From: Jacaranda mimosifolia
Taxonomy: Eukaryota > Streptophyta > Magnoliopsida > Lamiales > Bignoniaceae
Length of the DNA stretch: 64,000 nucleotides
Assembly: GCA_018894105.1 (NCBI GenBank)
Contig: CM032124.1
Coordinates: 6,495,501-6,559,500 of the forward strand
Reading direction: 5' to 3'
Shown: positions 13,736-26,440 of the stretch, in pieces
Position numbering within the stretch: the first letter of the stretch is position 1
Layout: each line of letters opens with the position of its first letter
Notes under the pieces: generated by a model
What the model was told of the DNA's origin: nothing
Database searches by the model: none
The model's input: only the letters and a program-made list of their open reading frames with translations
Program-made: the position numbers and the translations under genes

Positions 13736-15170
13736 AAGTTTATTTCTTCGTATGCAATCTTATTCCATTTTTTTTTGGTTCTCTTTATATTGTTATCTAT
13801 ATTTATTTTTATATTTTAAATATCTCTTGTTTCTACGTGTAAAATGGGATAAAATATTGTCATTTTTTTCCATAATTTTCTTTGCTCTATAATATTCTTC
13901 ACAAGTGGCCATAAACTTTTATTGGCCCTTTTTCTCCATGTTTTTTTTTGACTTAACTTAAGGGCCAACGATAATTATGGGCTATCTAGATGAACACGTG
14001 TGAGAGGTGAGTGTGTAAGCCACTGACTCCCCTTGCTTTTATCATATCATTCTTGTCAATTTAGAGACAATTTCATTAACCACTTGAGTAAAAGTGGAAA
14101 CAAAAGGATAAAAAGTCCATAAGATGATAATGGGGAGACTATATTGCCCATTTTCCTTTTCCTTCTTGGTTTGGCTTTGAAGTTACTAAAAGTTAAAAGT
14201 ATTTGTGTATATAGGAAAATTTTAGCTAGCTAGTTAAGTGTGAATTTCTCAAAGAATGAAGAAATTTCATGTATTTTTCAGAAAGAAAAATTACGATACT
14301 ATGTATGCATACTATGCACAATTTTTCTCAAAGAAATCGAAACTTTAGGGTGATAAAAGGGCAAAGATGTACCATGCTAGCCTTCACTATTATCTCCCCC
14401 TTCTTCGTATTATAATTTACCAAACATTATTTATAGTATTTTTCAAAAAAAAATAATAATTCTTTTATTTTGAAATAATTATTTCTTTGTTATGATATAT
14501 AATATCAAATTTTGTAATCTTTAAATTAACTTATCATATTGAGTATATAACAATTTTGTGATTTTATGAAACTTTTTAGAACTGAATGTTGGTTATTTTT
14601 TATTCAACACGAAATTATTCAATTATTTTTTAAAAAAATTAAATTATTTGTATTCTAATTCTAATCCTTTCTTTGGTGAAAAGGTAGTATAAAGGATCTC
14701 ACTAGTTGACCATGCAATCCAACCATGACCAAATGTAAGATAAAAATATATAAAAAATAATAATAATATAATACTGCATGTGTAAATTGTCAATTCTGAC
14801 CTTGCAGCTAACACCAAAACTTGAACAGGAAAAATTGTGCCCTGAAACAATAATCCCAACAGCCCACCAAAAGAAGAAAAGGCATCTAATATGGGGGGAC
14901 AACAATAATTAGCAGTAGAAAACTGACCACAACAGTGGAAACTTCACAATTACATGCTCCAAAATATCATCAATCTAAGCTAGCTAGTCAAATGGACCAT
15001 CTTAAACACTTTGGTCCTACCTACAAATTCTCCCCCTAACCTAAGCATCAAAAAAAAAAATAAAAAAAAAAAGTTCAAGAATATTATTAATTGGTTCTCA
15101 TTAATCTTCTCTATAACATCGATCAGACCAAATCAAACGTACATCACACGTTTGCACCTTACTTTGTGAG

Positions 15171-15190
15171 AGAGAGAGAGAGAGAGAGAT
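15171..15190. repeat. (GA)n tract in the dehydrogenase leader region
   Basis: About ten GA units, 120 bp upstream of the dehydrogenase ATG. Such tracts are common in plant 5' leaders and promoters. Confidence 0.85.
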
Positions 15191-15308
15191 TGGTACAGAT
15201 AGATTGGTGACGTGGAGTTGTGCATGGAATATTGCCACAAAGTTGATGTCTTTTATATATGTTTGGTTTTCCACATTGTTGTTTAAGGTTGTAAGTCTAA
15301 GTCCACTC

Positions 15309-18300
15309 ATGAAGGCAACACTGAAGTACTTGACAGGAATTGCTGGCCCAAGTGGCTATGGCTCAAAAACAACTGCAGAGAAAGTTGCGGAAGATTGCTT
15401 GTGTTCCATGCCAGCATCTCACCTCACTGCAATAGTCACTGGTGAGCCTTTTACACACACAAACATACTGAACTATGTGTCATTTCTTTTTCTTTTGAGT
15501 TTCTGGAAATTAAGCAAAAAGGGATAAAGAAAGGTGGCTTAAATTCTTTTTTCTTGTGATTTTTTGAACACCATCTTGATTTTGCAGCAAGAATTAGTTC
15601 TTTTGTGAATGTTGAGAATGTTACATATATACGAAAAGTGACCACATACATTAATTCAATTATCATAAGATCAAAAAAGGAAGATACAAATGTTACATAT
15701 TTGAAGATCATAGAAACCATTGAAACTTTGGATTATAGTCTCTTTTTTGTATGATAAAAAGGCGCGACATCGGGGATTGGTGCTGAGACTGCAAGAGTGC
15801 TGGCCAAGAGGGGTGTGAGAGTAGTAATTCCAGCAAGGGATTTAAGGAAGGCAGAAAAAGTGAAGGAAAGTATACAAAAGGAGAGCCCACAAGCTGAGAT
15901 AATCATATTAGAGATAGACTTGAGCTCATTTGCTTCAATCCAGAGATTTTGTTCTGAGTTCTTATCTTTAGGATTGCCTCTTCATATCCTCATGTATGTA
16001 TTCCTTCTTTGCTTTCCTTTTGTTGTTGTCTCTTCTTTGAAATAAAAAAAGGTTGTAATGAAACTGATGGGAGATATGAAATTGCCACAATCTGCAGAAA
16101 CAATGCTGGCAAGTATTCACAGAAGTTGGAGTTTTCTGAGGACAAAATTGAGCTGACTTTTGCTACAAATTACTTAGGTAACATTGTCTTACTTTGAAGT
16201 CCTTTGTTTTTAATTATCAGAAAAAGAACAAGAATTCCTTAATTAGTTTAAGTTAAAATGGAGCTAAATTAGGACAAGGGGATTTGACCTTGTTTTTTTT
16301 ATCTTTGTTTTGTTTTGGAAGGTCATTTTCTGTTGACAGAAATGCTGCTGGGGAAAATGGTGGAGACAGCATCAGAAACCTGCATTGAGGGGAGAATAGT
16401 GAATGTTTCTTCTGTTATTCACAATTGGGTGAATAGCAAAAACTTTTGCTTCAATAAATTGCTTAGCCCAAAAAGGCAAGAGAACCCCATCTTATTCATT
16501 TTTTCATCATGCAAAAGAAATATGGTCTTTTCATAATTAGTTGATGGAAAAAAACAAAGAGTCGAGCACGGCATGTTGGATGTGTTTACAAGAGCTTTTG
16601 CTTTTGAATAAGTAAAAAGAAAAAATTGAAAACGTTTTAAAATAACAATGAAATGTACTAAGTAACTACAGAAGTTAGGCAAACGTTCTTGTTAACTTTT
16701 AACGCCTTTTTACTCAAATTTAGAAAATTAAAAGTAGAAGCATCACTTTTCAGGCGCTAGCTCCAAAACAGCTAAAATTCAGCTAATAGTTGAAAAATAT
16801 AGAAATACTTTTTCATTTACTCATTGATATTTCTTTGTTCATGCAGTTACAACGGCACCAGGGCTTATGCTCAATCAAAACTAGCCAACATACTGCATGC
16901 CAAGGAACTTGCAAGACAGCTTAAGGTAAAATAAAAATGGACTATTTTTGTATTCAAAACTCAAATTTGGTTTAAGCCAACCTCAAAAGAGGTTAAAGGG
17001 AGCAAAAGAATTTTGTCTGACCATAATGTTTTCTGGGAATCTCAAACAGGCAAGAAGAGCAAATGTAACTATCAATGCTGTCCATCCAGGAATTGTCAAG
17101 ACTGGGATTATCAGGGATTACAGAGGCTTTATCACAGGCATGCATTACCTTCTTTTTTGAAGCCACTTTTTTGTTGGATTGTTGCTTTTGACTTTCTTGC
17201 AAGTAATCCAAGAAAAGGATAACTAAAATTCCATTGCCTTATTGGAAAATTTTCAGATTCTCTATATTTTATGGCATCCAAGTTGCTCAAGTCTACATCA
17301 CAGGTTTGTCCACGCTTCCTTGTTTTCCTCCTTTCAGCTCAAGATTCATTTTGCCTGGTGTGAGTGTTTGTAAGAGCTTTTCCTTTTAAAAAAAAAAAAA
17401 ACTAAAAAAAAAAGAAAAAGAAAAAGTAGTACATAAAATTATTGAGAAAGTTGCAATAAAAGTTGAGAGTATTTAAAAACAATAGCTTTAAATATCAAGA
17501 AGTTACAGAAGTTATGTGAGAGTTGCTTTTTATCTTTTAATCTTTTTATCTGTTTTATTTTTGAAAATTAAGAGTAACAATGACATTCAAACACTTCAAA
17601 ATAGTTAAAATGCAACTAAAAAATAAAAACTGTTTTTTTAAAATTATTGCAAACAATTCCATGAAAAAGCTGCCTTGTGTGCTGGATGAGTAGCCCACTA
17701 ACTTCTGTCACTTGGAACATCAGGCCATGCCATGAAAACTTTTACTGCTTATCATTTTTCTTTGCCCCACGCAACTGCATGCTGCATGTAACATTTTAGC
17801 CTCTCAAACTATGAAAATATACAGTTTGCCTCCTCAAACTACAAAACATTGTCCATTTTTCAAATTTTACCCGTTTCTGCAAAATATTTGAGAAAATATT
17901 AAAACTTTAAACTTGTTAAAACAACTAAGTTAAACTAAACCAGCAAGAATTTTGCCAAAATTAAATTTTATGCTTATATTTCTATTTGACGTTAAATTTA
18001 TTTATAAACCAATTTCATCCTAACTATCATAATATAATCGTTGAGTAGTTAAAATTTTGCTTATCTCTTCGAACTGGGTTACATAATTTTGCAACTTGTT
18101 GAGCCCATTCATGATTCAATGTTTTTTTTCCCTATTTGATTCATATAAATTTTGTATTTTCAGAGTTGGAAATAGAATATATTCATTCAAAAAAATCGAT
18201 TCATATACAGTTCTTATGTATCCATAAGTACTATATAGTCTATATTAGATCAATTTATATATGTCGATTGCCCAATTATGCTACTACTAGAAAATACCGC

Positions 18301-18639
18301 TAATTTTTTTTTTTTTTTTTTTTTTTTTCAGATCTTCTATATCATTTTTGTAGAAGATTCGGACCCATTTCTTTCTGAACCCTTGATAAAAAGATTCATT
18401 CTCTTCATTTTATGTTTTGATATCTACAGGGTGCTGCAACAACGTGTTACGTTGCTTTAAGCCCACAGACGGCTGGGATGAGCGGCAAGTACTTTGCGGA
18501 CTGTAATGAGACTCACTGCTCAGCACTGGCAAATGAAGGCGCCGAAGCCCGGAAACTATGGAAACAAACCCGTGCACTGATACAGAGGCGATTCCTTACG
18601 GCAGTAGGCCAAAATGTTGAGGGCTCTGCTGCAAATTAA
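15309..18639 (+). CDS. TIC32-like short-chain dehydrogenase/reductase
   Basis: NAD(P)H-dependent oxidoreductase of the classical SDR fold; the substrate is unknown. The closest family I recognise is the plant 'short-chain dehydrogenase TIC 32-like' group (Arabidopsis At4g24050 type). Eight exons: 15309-15441, 15762-15993, 16098-16177, 16322-16475, 16847-16925, 17050-17137, 17257-17303 and 18430-18639, giving 340 residues with all phases consistent. Motifs are the cofactor loop TGATSGIGA (residues ~44-52), NNAG (~122), the catalytic-Ser strand IVNVSS, the active-site YAQSK (Y-x3-K, ~206-210) and HPGIVKT. The start gives the family N-terminus MKATLKYL..GIAGPSGYGS. Introns 4 (AAAAG|GCAAGA) and 6 (CACAG|GCATGC) need GC donors. 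Intron 7 is 1.1 kb with a 24-bp poly-T. No clear chloroplast transit peptide is seen, so the TIC32 name should not be read as proof of a chloroplast location. Confidence 0.92.
18305..18328. repeat. 24-bp poly-T tract in dehydrogenase intron 7
   Basis: An uninterrupted T run about 100 bp upstream of the last exon's acceptor. It could be part of an extended polypyrimidine region or a retroposed tail. Confidence 0.9.
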
Positions 18640-19860
18640 AAAAGATAGGTAGGTAGTTTTTAGGCATGTAAATAATACAAGCAAGGCACAGATGGGGACA
18701 ATCACACAGTCACAAGTAGTCTATTGACTATTTTTAGTCTTAGATTAAATTCCATATTCAGTGGTAATAGGAATATGTTGATGCACAATAACAAGAATCA
18801 ACCATTTTTTGCACATATTGATTGAATTTCTATTTCCACAAAGTGTTTGCAAGAGAGTTGGGAGGTTCACTTTTCACTTAAATAATAGTAGATGCAGAGT
18901 ATTTTATCTACCTACTTCTATGTAGAAACTACTAGAAGCATTGTTGATGATGGTTTATTACCATCTTCTAATTTTCTATTAAATATTTATAAATTATATC
19001 TAATATTTTTATCTTTATCAATCTCATAAGACCTTATACTAAAAACTAATTTACTATTTGCTCAAATAAATTTAAACACAAGATCTTTTTTTGACTAAAT
19101 ATTCTTATTCCATATTTTTTACTACTTTTATAATCAATTTTCATATGTTCTCCACTTGTACTATTAGATTCTTTTAAAAGCACAAGCTCATGCGAAGGAC
19201 GGCCTTCTCAACATCTAAATATCAAACAAGTGTAGAAGCTAATTATTTGATTACTATATTTGTAGCTCCACAACATTTTAATATACTCCTCTCTATCAAT
19301 TGGGTGTATTAAAGAGGACGTAGGATTTAACGAGGCTATTATAAGATATATACTCATGAGTATGACAAGCTCTTCTATTCTAATTCATAATTTTTCTTGA
19401 CTGCATGATTCATCTTGGACAAAAATCAAACTTCTAAAAATTGTGAATAATTTTTTACGAGTAGTCTTATTAAAATGATCAAATCTATAACTCTTCATGA
19501 ATTTCAATTAAACTCATATTTTTCATCATAGGAATCAAGTTCAACTTCACCAACCAACCTCATCAAATGACTTCCAACATGTACAAAAGAGTATAGTTCA
19601 TTTGAAAAAGTCCTACCTCTTCATTTATCTTCAAGAAGCTGGATTTTTCAAAACTCCATAAACAAGCAGAAGAAAATGATTATACCCACTCAGAGCAAAA
19701 CATGAAGCAAGTGAAGCTCAAACTGTTGACCTCAGGAGATTCCCCAACAACTGCATCACAAGGCACCCTAATACTTCCTTATACTGTCAGCCACCTCTTA
19801 ATGGCAGATGGTGGCCACATTTTCGCACTTAATCCCAGAAACTAAAAAACCATGGTATAA
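18640..19860. other. Dehydrogenase 3' UTR and AT-rich spacer
   Basis: From the TAA stop to the Mutator-type element. The first few hundred bases are expected to be 3' UTR. No coding signal seen. Confidence 0.6.
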
Positions 19861-19877
19861 TCAAATTATGAAAGATG

Positions 19878-20617
19878 GGGTAAATTGTATTTTTGGTCCC
19901 ACAACTTAGGCTGTTTTTGATTTTGATCCCATTCTTTTGCACTCTCACATTGCATCCCATAAGTCCATTTTTTTCTCAATTTAAGTCCTGAAAGGGGGTG
20001 CCGTCCAATAATTAACGGAAAAGTCACGTGCCACTCACGTGGCCGTTAAAATTGTTGCTTTCTTGGTCCCATAAGTTAGGCCCGTTTGGATTTTTGGTCC
20101 CAACGATAGCTTCAATAAATTTTTGCAAAAGAAGAAAGAAAAATAACCACAAATAAAGGTGCCATTTATTTTTGTGGCACACCGTCTTCATTGAAAACCT
20201 CATGGACAAATGAAAATCCAAATAGGAGGTTTCATGGTTGTGCTTCCATGAATAATAGATGTGATTTCTTTGTTTGGAAAGACCTTCAAATGTGTAAAAG
20301 AATAAGACAAGTGATACTTGAGTTGTAGGATGTTGAATGTAATGAAGAAAAGTTGTTAAAACTTCAAAAAAAATTATTGAAGCTATCATTGGGACCAAAA
20401 ATGCAAACAAGCCTAACTTATGGGACCAAAAAAGCAACAATTTTAACGGCCACGTGAGTGACACGTGACTTTTCCGTTAATTATTGGACGGAACCCCCTT
20501 TCAGGACTTAAATTGAGAAAAAAATAGACTTATGGGATGCAATGTGAAAAAGTACAAAAGAATGGGACCAAAATTAAAAATAGCCCTAAGTTGTGGGACC
20601 AAAAATACAATTTACCC
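19878..20617. mobile_element. Non-autonomous Mutator-type element with long TIRs
   Basis: A 740-bp element with inverted arms of about 245 bp (19878-20121 and 20366-20617), beginning GGGTAAATTGTATTTTTGGT and ending in its complement. It is flanked by a perfect 9-bp duplication TGAAAGATG at 19869-19877 and 20618-20626, the size typical of Mutator-like elements. The arms still match closely, suggesting fairly recent insertion. The ~245-bp centre has no recognisable gene. The 146-codon minus-strand frame at 20024-20464 is arm and centre sequence read through, not a gene. It lies about 310 bp beyond the proposed SPC25 stop. Confidence 0.88.
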
Positions 20618-20933
20618 TGAAAGATGCATTACCACACTTTATTTCTACATTACATGAGGTATTAGTAATATTCTAGCAAAAGCCAATACAAATAATAAAG
20701 AGAAAACTCAAAACTCAACTTAATTACATTAATGTAGTAAAGGCAGACATAGTTCTTCAACAATTCAACACAAGTTAACCAAATGCTACTCAGCTATGGC
20801 AAATGAGGCCATTGCAATGATTCATTACTTAAAACTCATTAGCTACCGTCTGTAAACGAGCTTGGCCACCCAGTGCTTATACAAAACCGATAATAGAGTG
20901 AGCAGGTGAGTCAATCTGATTTGTAGATCATCT

Positions 20934-23900
20934 TCAATTCTTACCCTGCAAAGATTCGAAATTCCACTTAGAAACACAAAATGAGGCATAAGGGCACTAA
21001 TATCAACATCTGTGGAGGTCTCTGAATTTGCAAGAGTACAGTTCGTCTGCAGGTAACTTAGTGGAAACTTCGAAGCTTTTTCATCCCTTTTTGTTATTTT
21101 TCTAATCCTAGAAAAAGCATACGGAAACATGCGGATCAGAAAAGAAGACGACCCTCAAGCTCAAATATGCAGCACATAATACACCTGACACATACTTAGC
21201 TATTAAAACATTTATTTTTTGCATGGGATATGAAGATATCTCCTACCACAGAGAGAAATCATTGTATTTTAGGAACTCAAATATGAGTTGACCATTCATG
21301 TCCCATTTATGTTAATATAACTCACCTTCAAACGCAACGAACGACGAAGAGAAGAAGCAGATCCAGGAGAATGAATTGCGTGTCCTTTGCCAATTTTTCT
21401 TGATATGCTGTTTGATTCTGCAAATTGAAGTCCATTTGCCTTGAGCGGAGACTCATGTCCGTGATCAGTTGAAACTGAAGCTACTGGGGCAGAATCAGAA
21501 ATTACTGAAGAATCTGGACCAAGAGACGAGCCTTGCAGAGAAATTCGTAAATTGTCACTAGATATAGTCTTAGAAAGATGACTTGGAGAAAATAAAGAGC
21601 TCAGAGGGCATATAGTGAGTTAGTTATAGATTATTTGACAAATAGCACTGCTAGACAGGAGATACATGCAAGACACAAGGCCATACCACGCGCTGCGGCT
21701 TCTTGAAATTTCTGTCTCATGGCTCTGACAAATTTGAATAGTCCATTGCTTTTATTTAACTCATTAACCATCTCTTTTGTGTCGCTCAGATGTGGATCAC
21801 AGTCAAGCACTGACAAGAAAAATCAAGAAAGGGAAAATGATATAATTTTCCTCAATAGAATAAAATTCAACCAAATGCATTTTACTTACAAGTGTATATC
21901 TCATTCTCATGACGAACGATAAAAGAGTACTCCTCATTAGGGTTCTCTGGACTTACGTTGGTAAATATGAATTTTACACCTTCAAGATAGAAAAAAGTAA
22001 GAAATGTCGTCATGGTCGAACTGATATATAAAAGTTTGCTGTAAGTCCCAGGAGTTACGCACCATGACCACATTCAATACGGAAACCAAGGACCCCGTTG
22101 TACCATGAAATAGCCTCTTCAATTTGTTCTCTGTGTTCTCTGTTTTGATTGTACTTTTCTTTGCAGGCCGTCAAGGCTATTCTCCAAAGAGAAAGCAGGT
22201 AAAGGAACCAGCATCAAATAAGGGCGTAAGTTAAAATCAAGAACATTGATATCAAATACTAATATTTAGGGAACAACAGTGAAGAAAATCAAAAGCTAAT
22301 AAATAAAAGTATAGACATATATACAAATTTCCTGCTATACATTACTCTATAAATACGCACTAAAATCTTAACATCATGGAAGAGACATTGTCATTGAATT
22401 TAAAAGTGGGGTAAATTGAGGCATTCCATTTTTGTTTATTTCTTCATAACATAGAAGAAAGACATAAAATGGGAGTGATTATGCTCCAATTCATCCTAAA
22501 AACTTTATCATATTATTTCAGTAAGCCTATATACAAGAAGCATATTTGGTATTTCCAGATGCCCAAAGAATTCAGTATTTGAAGTACATCGGTTTTCGGC
22601 ATCCTAATTTATACATTCTTCAGTCTATTAGTTTTCTTATCTTCTCTTGCCAATTTCAAACATAGTGTAAAGTTTTTATGATCTTCTTAGCTAAAAGGTG
22701 TACTTTGTTAGCATAATAGCACTCACTAGTTCTTGAAGTAAACAATTGCAGTCAGAATATTTGAGAACTCATTCACCTTCGGATTGTTGAGATATTATAG
22801 CAGCATATTCATCTTTTCTTTCCCTCTGATCTTCCACAATTCCTTTTAATTCTTCGACTCTAGCTTTCATAACAGATATAGACTCCATCGTTGTCAGCCG
22901 CTTTGCCTCTTTTCGAGTCTTCACTAAAATGCAGAAGAAAGAGAAGAAATTCGCTCAAACAAATTAACAGATAAAAGTTTTAAATTGTCAATGCAAACAA
23001 TATAAAAGCATGCATTAGTAAGAACCATTCATTATTTATGTAGTTAAAATGGATTTTATAGATGGGGAAATCGTCAAAGATGCGTGTTGCTTCCTTGCAT
23101 GTTTGTATTATGACAAATAATTGCAGTTATTCCTTATTTTGGTTGGACTTCTAGTGTGAATATTACAATCTCTTTCAAGTTCATTATTATGTAAAGTTCA
23201 AGTTACATTATTTTTGACTTTAGATGCTCGAATTACTTTTATGCTGAAGTTTCTTTATTTAACTCATTTGCTGATAAGATACCCTCTGTAAATGCTATAG
23301 ATTTCATGGGGATTTGTAATTCCATGTATGACTGTCCATTAAACAAAACCTTTTTTTTTTTTTTGCTTTTTGAGATCCTTGACTGTGGAATCTACTGTTC
23401 ATACTGCTAGAGATGCTGTGTAGGATGTAAAACTGAAACACTTAAAAATTAAAATTATCATTCATTTGGAGAACGTAGCACCTCAATGGAACATTAGCTT
23501 GACAGAGACAAAGTCAACTTTGTGTATCTAAAGAACAATAAAAGAATATGATTGATTTACTGAAGTGAGCAGCTCTTTTATGCAGGTTCAATGGAGAAAT
23601 TAAGACGGCCTTGTTGAACATAGCCTAGCAACTCAATCACAGAGTTAGTTGCATGATTGCTTGGCACAAGAAGTGGAACAAAAAAAATATTACTCATATT
23701 GATATTTCTGCATCATCAAAAAGTTTTAAATTCTTAATTAATATTAGTCGTTCCCCATTCACCAGACCTTACCTCTTCTAAAAGGAATCAATAAACAAAT
23801 GAAGATATATATTGTAAATTCTTATCCAAGACTTGTATCATCTCATGATGCCGTGTGAATTGCTAGAAATGTGGAATGTAAGGCTTCAATAATGAAAAGT

Positions 23901-25183
23901 TTCATAAAGGGATTGGAGTCAGCTATAATGAAACAAAAATATCTTTCCAAATAGATTCAATTAGGATTATTATATCTCCAGTTATCAATATTGAAGTAAT
24001 TTCAGACGTTTTCCCTAACTTCATCCATATCAAGAAAAAATTCAAAATGCACATGCTATTTTGAAAAGAATAGGCTTGAAATTATTTGAAGAATTTCTTA
24101 TGCAGAAGAAGACATTATTTCTTGACCTTTCCAAAAGCTTCTTCCACTCTGTTGTGACATAACATGTGCAATGATTCCACCATTCTAATAAGAAAAAAGC
24201 CATTCCAAATACCCACAGCCAAATCTCATAGCTTTGTCCATTGTCCTGATTAATTTCCTGCCCCAATGAACTATTATGATTTTCCTTTTTCTGTAAAGAC
24301 AATGAAAGAAATTATATTTTGTTGCTTAATTACTAGGACAACAAGCAATCATGTTAGCACTATACTTTTTTCTTTTTCTACTTCTTCCAAGTGACAGATA
24401 AAAAACTATCAATTAAATATGCAAAAAAAAGAAATTTGTCTTCCAATTTCTAAGATGCAATTAGTGCTCTTTGGTCGAAACGAATTAATTTAGAGCAATT
24501 CTTTTGGTAGTACTACCTAGCACATTCAAATTTGGAAGGAGGCATACAGTCATAGTAAGCAATAAACAGAAGGCCTTATTCACTCCTCTGCATAACAAGA
24601 ATGATACTTTTCAATCTCATTGCAGAAATTCATGTCCAAAATGGAATCACAGCTTAACAAATTGCGCCCACCCACCCCGAACCCACAAACAAACAAACAA
24701 AAAAGAGTTTCCCTCTCCCGAACCGAATAGAGAAACAGAGAGCAATACCAGCAAGAGCCTTCACCAGTGAATCCTCCGCTTCTCTTAATTCACCTTTAAG
24801 CTTTCCCAATTTCTCTGCCAAAGGGGGGAAAAGAAAATCAACGAAATCCAAGAATATTCACGACCCTAAACTTCATAACCTAGTAAAAAATCATTACTTT
24901 TGGCTTTGGCTTGCGTGAACAAAAAAAAAAAAAAAAACACCACTCTAATTAAACCCTAAACTTCGATTTAGACCAAAAATTGGAAAAAGAAGAAAAAGGA
25001 CCAGAAGGTATTGCCTTGAAGCTGAATGGTTCGTTGGGCTTCGGATTTCACAGAATCGAAAAGATTCCGATAAGCGGTATGCAAAGAGTCGATTCTGTGC
25101 TGCTGAATGGGGATTTCTCGTTCACATACTAACCGCGTTTCCGCCATTCGCGTTAGCATTCTGCTTTCCCCTGAGCCCTGCAT
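20934..25183 (-). CDS. SPC25: Kinetochore protein SPC25
   Basis: Subunit of the NDC80 complex that links kinetochores to spindle microtubules. Minus-strand exons: 25015-25183, 24749-24814, 22777-22923, 22063-22176, 21890-21979, 21687-21809, about 21326-21600 (acceptor uncertain) and, less certainly, 20934-20945, which adds GKN and a TGA stop. The N-terminal half is a coiled coil (KLGKLKGELREAEDSL, then TRKEAKRL and ARVEELKGIVEDQRERK). The C-terminal RWD domain shows EEAISWYNGVLGFRIECGHG, VKFIFTNV, EEYSFIVRHENEIYTLLDCDP and NGLFKFVRAMRQKF. A Ser-rich tail follows (SAPVASVSTD, SPGSASSLRRSLRLK). Intron 1 needs a GC donor (CTTCAAG|GCAATA). The exon 6-7 junction does not keep phase with any canonical acceptor I tried. 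Start at 25183, or an internal ATG at 25159 or 25147. Confidence 0.85.
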
Positions 25184-25820
25184 TTGTGTATGTGGGAAAG
25201 TCGATGTGTGTGAAAAAGAGGGCCTGGATTCGGAAGAGAGACTGTTTAGCCCGCCATTTTCTTTTCTTTGTTTTTGAATCTTACTGAAAGCAGACTCCCC
25301 GGGCAATCTGAAATTTCAGTAAACAATTGGGGCAAACGGATAATTGACAACTATTTAAAGTATGAATGAAAATGTTGAGTTGTCAGTTGCCACACATAAA
25401 AGCATGAAATTATGGATTTGACTTTTGAGTCTACCATACTATTAATGTACATGTATATAAATAAAATTAAAAAATATATAATTTGAAAAATTGTTATGAA
25501 CATGAAACCCAACGTACAAGCATCCTTGTCTATGAAAAGAAACAAAAAAAATGAGGTTGTCAATGGACTATGATTTTCCAAAGTTCAAGACTCGCCTCAA
25601 TAAAATTTTTATGAACCTAAGACCCCATCTATCTCGAATTTTTATAATAAACTACTTATTATAATAATATTATTATTTTTATATAAAGCATATATATAAT
25701 ATGTATTTTTTTCAAAAATATATAAATATGCATTTTATAAGTACATCCAAAATAAATAAAATTTACACATATAATATTACATTTGATTGAATTCACTTTG
25801 CTTCCTAACCTAAAAGCTAA

Positions 25821-26156
25821 GGGAATGTTTGGTTATATTTTTCGTGTGATTTTATTATGTGTTTTGGGGAAATAAATTATTGAAAAATGCAAAAATTATT
25901 TTTTGATATATTTACTTATGTTTTAGAGAGATATTTTTTATTGTAACTGTCAAAATCAATATTTTTTTGCCAAATTTTTGGGGTGAAAATGAAAATTGAG
26001 TAATTTTTTTAATGTTAGAATAATAATAATATATATATGATGTATCTATATAAGATATATATATTAAAAAATGTTTATTTTGAAAAAAAATAAATATATA
26101 TTTATTATGTTTTCCCAAAATAATATTATTCTGAAAAAACATAACCAAACAGTCCC
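25821..26156. mobile_element. Tourist-like MITE (PIF/Harbinger type)
   Basis: A 336-bp element with ends GGGAATGTTTGGTTAT and its complement ATAACCAAACAGTCCC, flanked by TAA on both sides (25818-25820, 26157-26159). The 3-bp TAA/TTA duplication and the GTTTGG end are typical of Tourist-like elements. It is AT-rich and non-coding. Confidence 0.75.
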
Positions 26157-26415
26157 TAAAATTTTAAAATACGTCCTAATCATTAGGGAAGCCCAAAATG
26201 AAGAAAGATTGTCCAACACAGCCGAAGAGCCGCCCAAAGTGAGCAAGCCACGATTTTCTGGAAGGGATCAAGCCCGACTTGGACATACAACTATTCCCAG
26301 CCGTCGATTGATTTCCACATGGACAACTAAGATGTTTCCACCTCACCCGAAGAATGTTAATCCACATTGAAATTATTGGTATGAAATTAGTTTTTCTTAT
26401 CGGGAGGAGGAAAAG

Positions 26416-26440
26416 ATATATATATATATATATATATATA
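26416..26440. repeat. (TA)n microsatellite
   Basis: About 12 TA units. Confidence 0.9.

Larger units (their letters stand above)
5050..15108. other. Gene-poor AT-rich intergenic region between FIP37 and the dehydrogenase gene
   Basis: About 10 kb without a defensible gene. Open frames here are short, low-complexity or lie in repeats. It holds an (AG)n run at 5533-5559, (CA)n at 10106-10128, a 17-G homopolymer at 10868-10884, (AT)n runs near 8170, 11524 and 13368, and the repeats listed separately. The part nearest the FIP37 ATG (about 4850-5100) should contain its promoter, and the part left of 15309 that of the dehydrogenase. Confidence 0.75.

Noticed and set aside
20024..20464. 146-codon minus-strand open frame
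   Set aside because: It lies wholly inside the Mutator-type element, crossing arm and centre, with no family resemblance. The near-palindromic arms explain the long frame.
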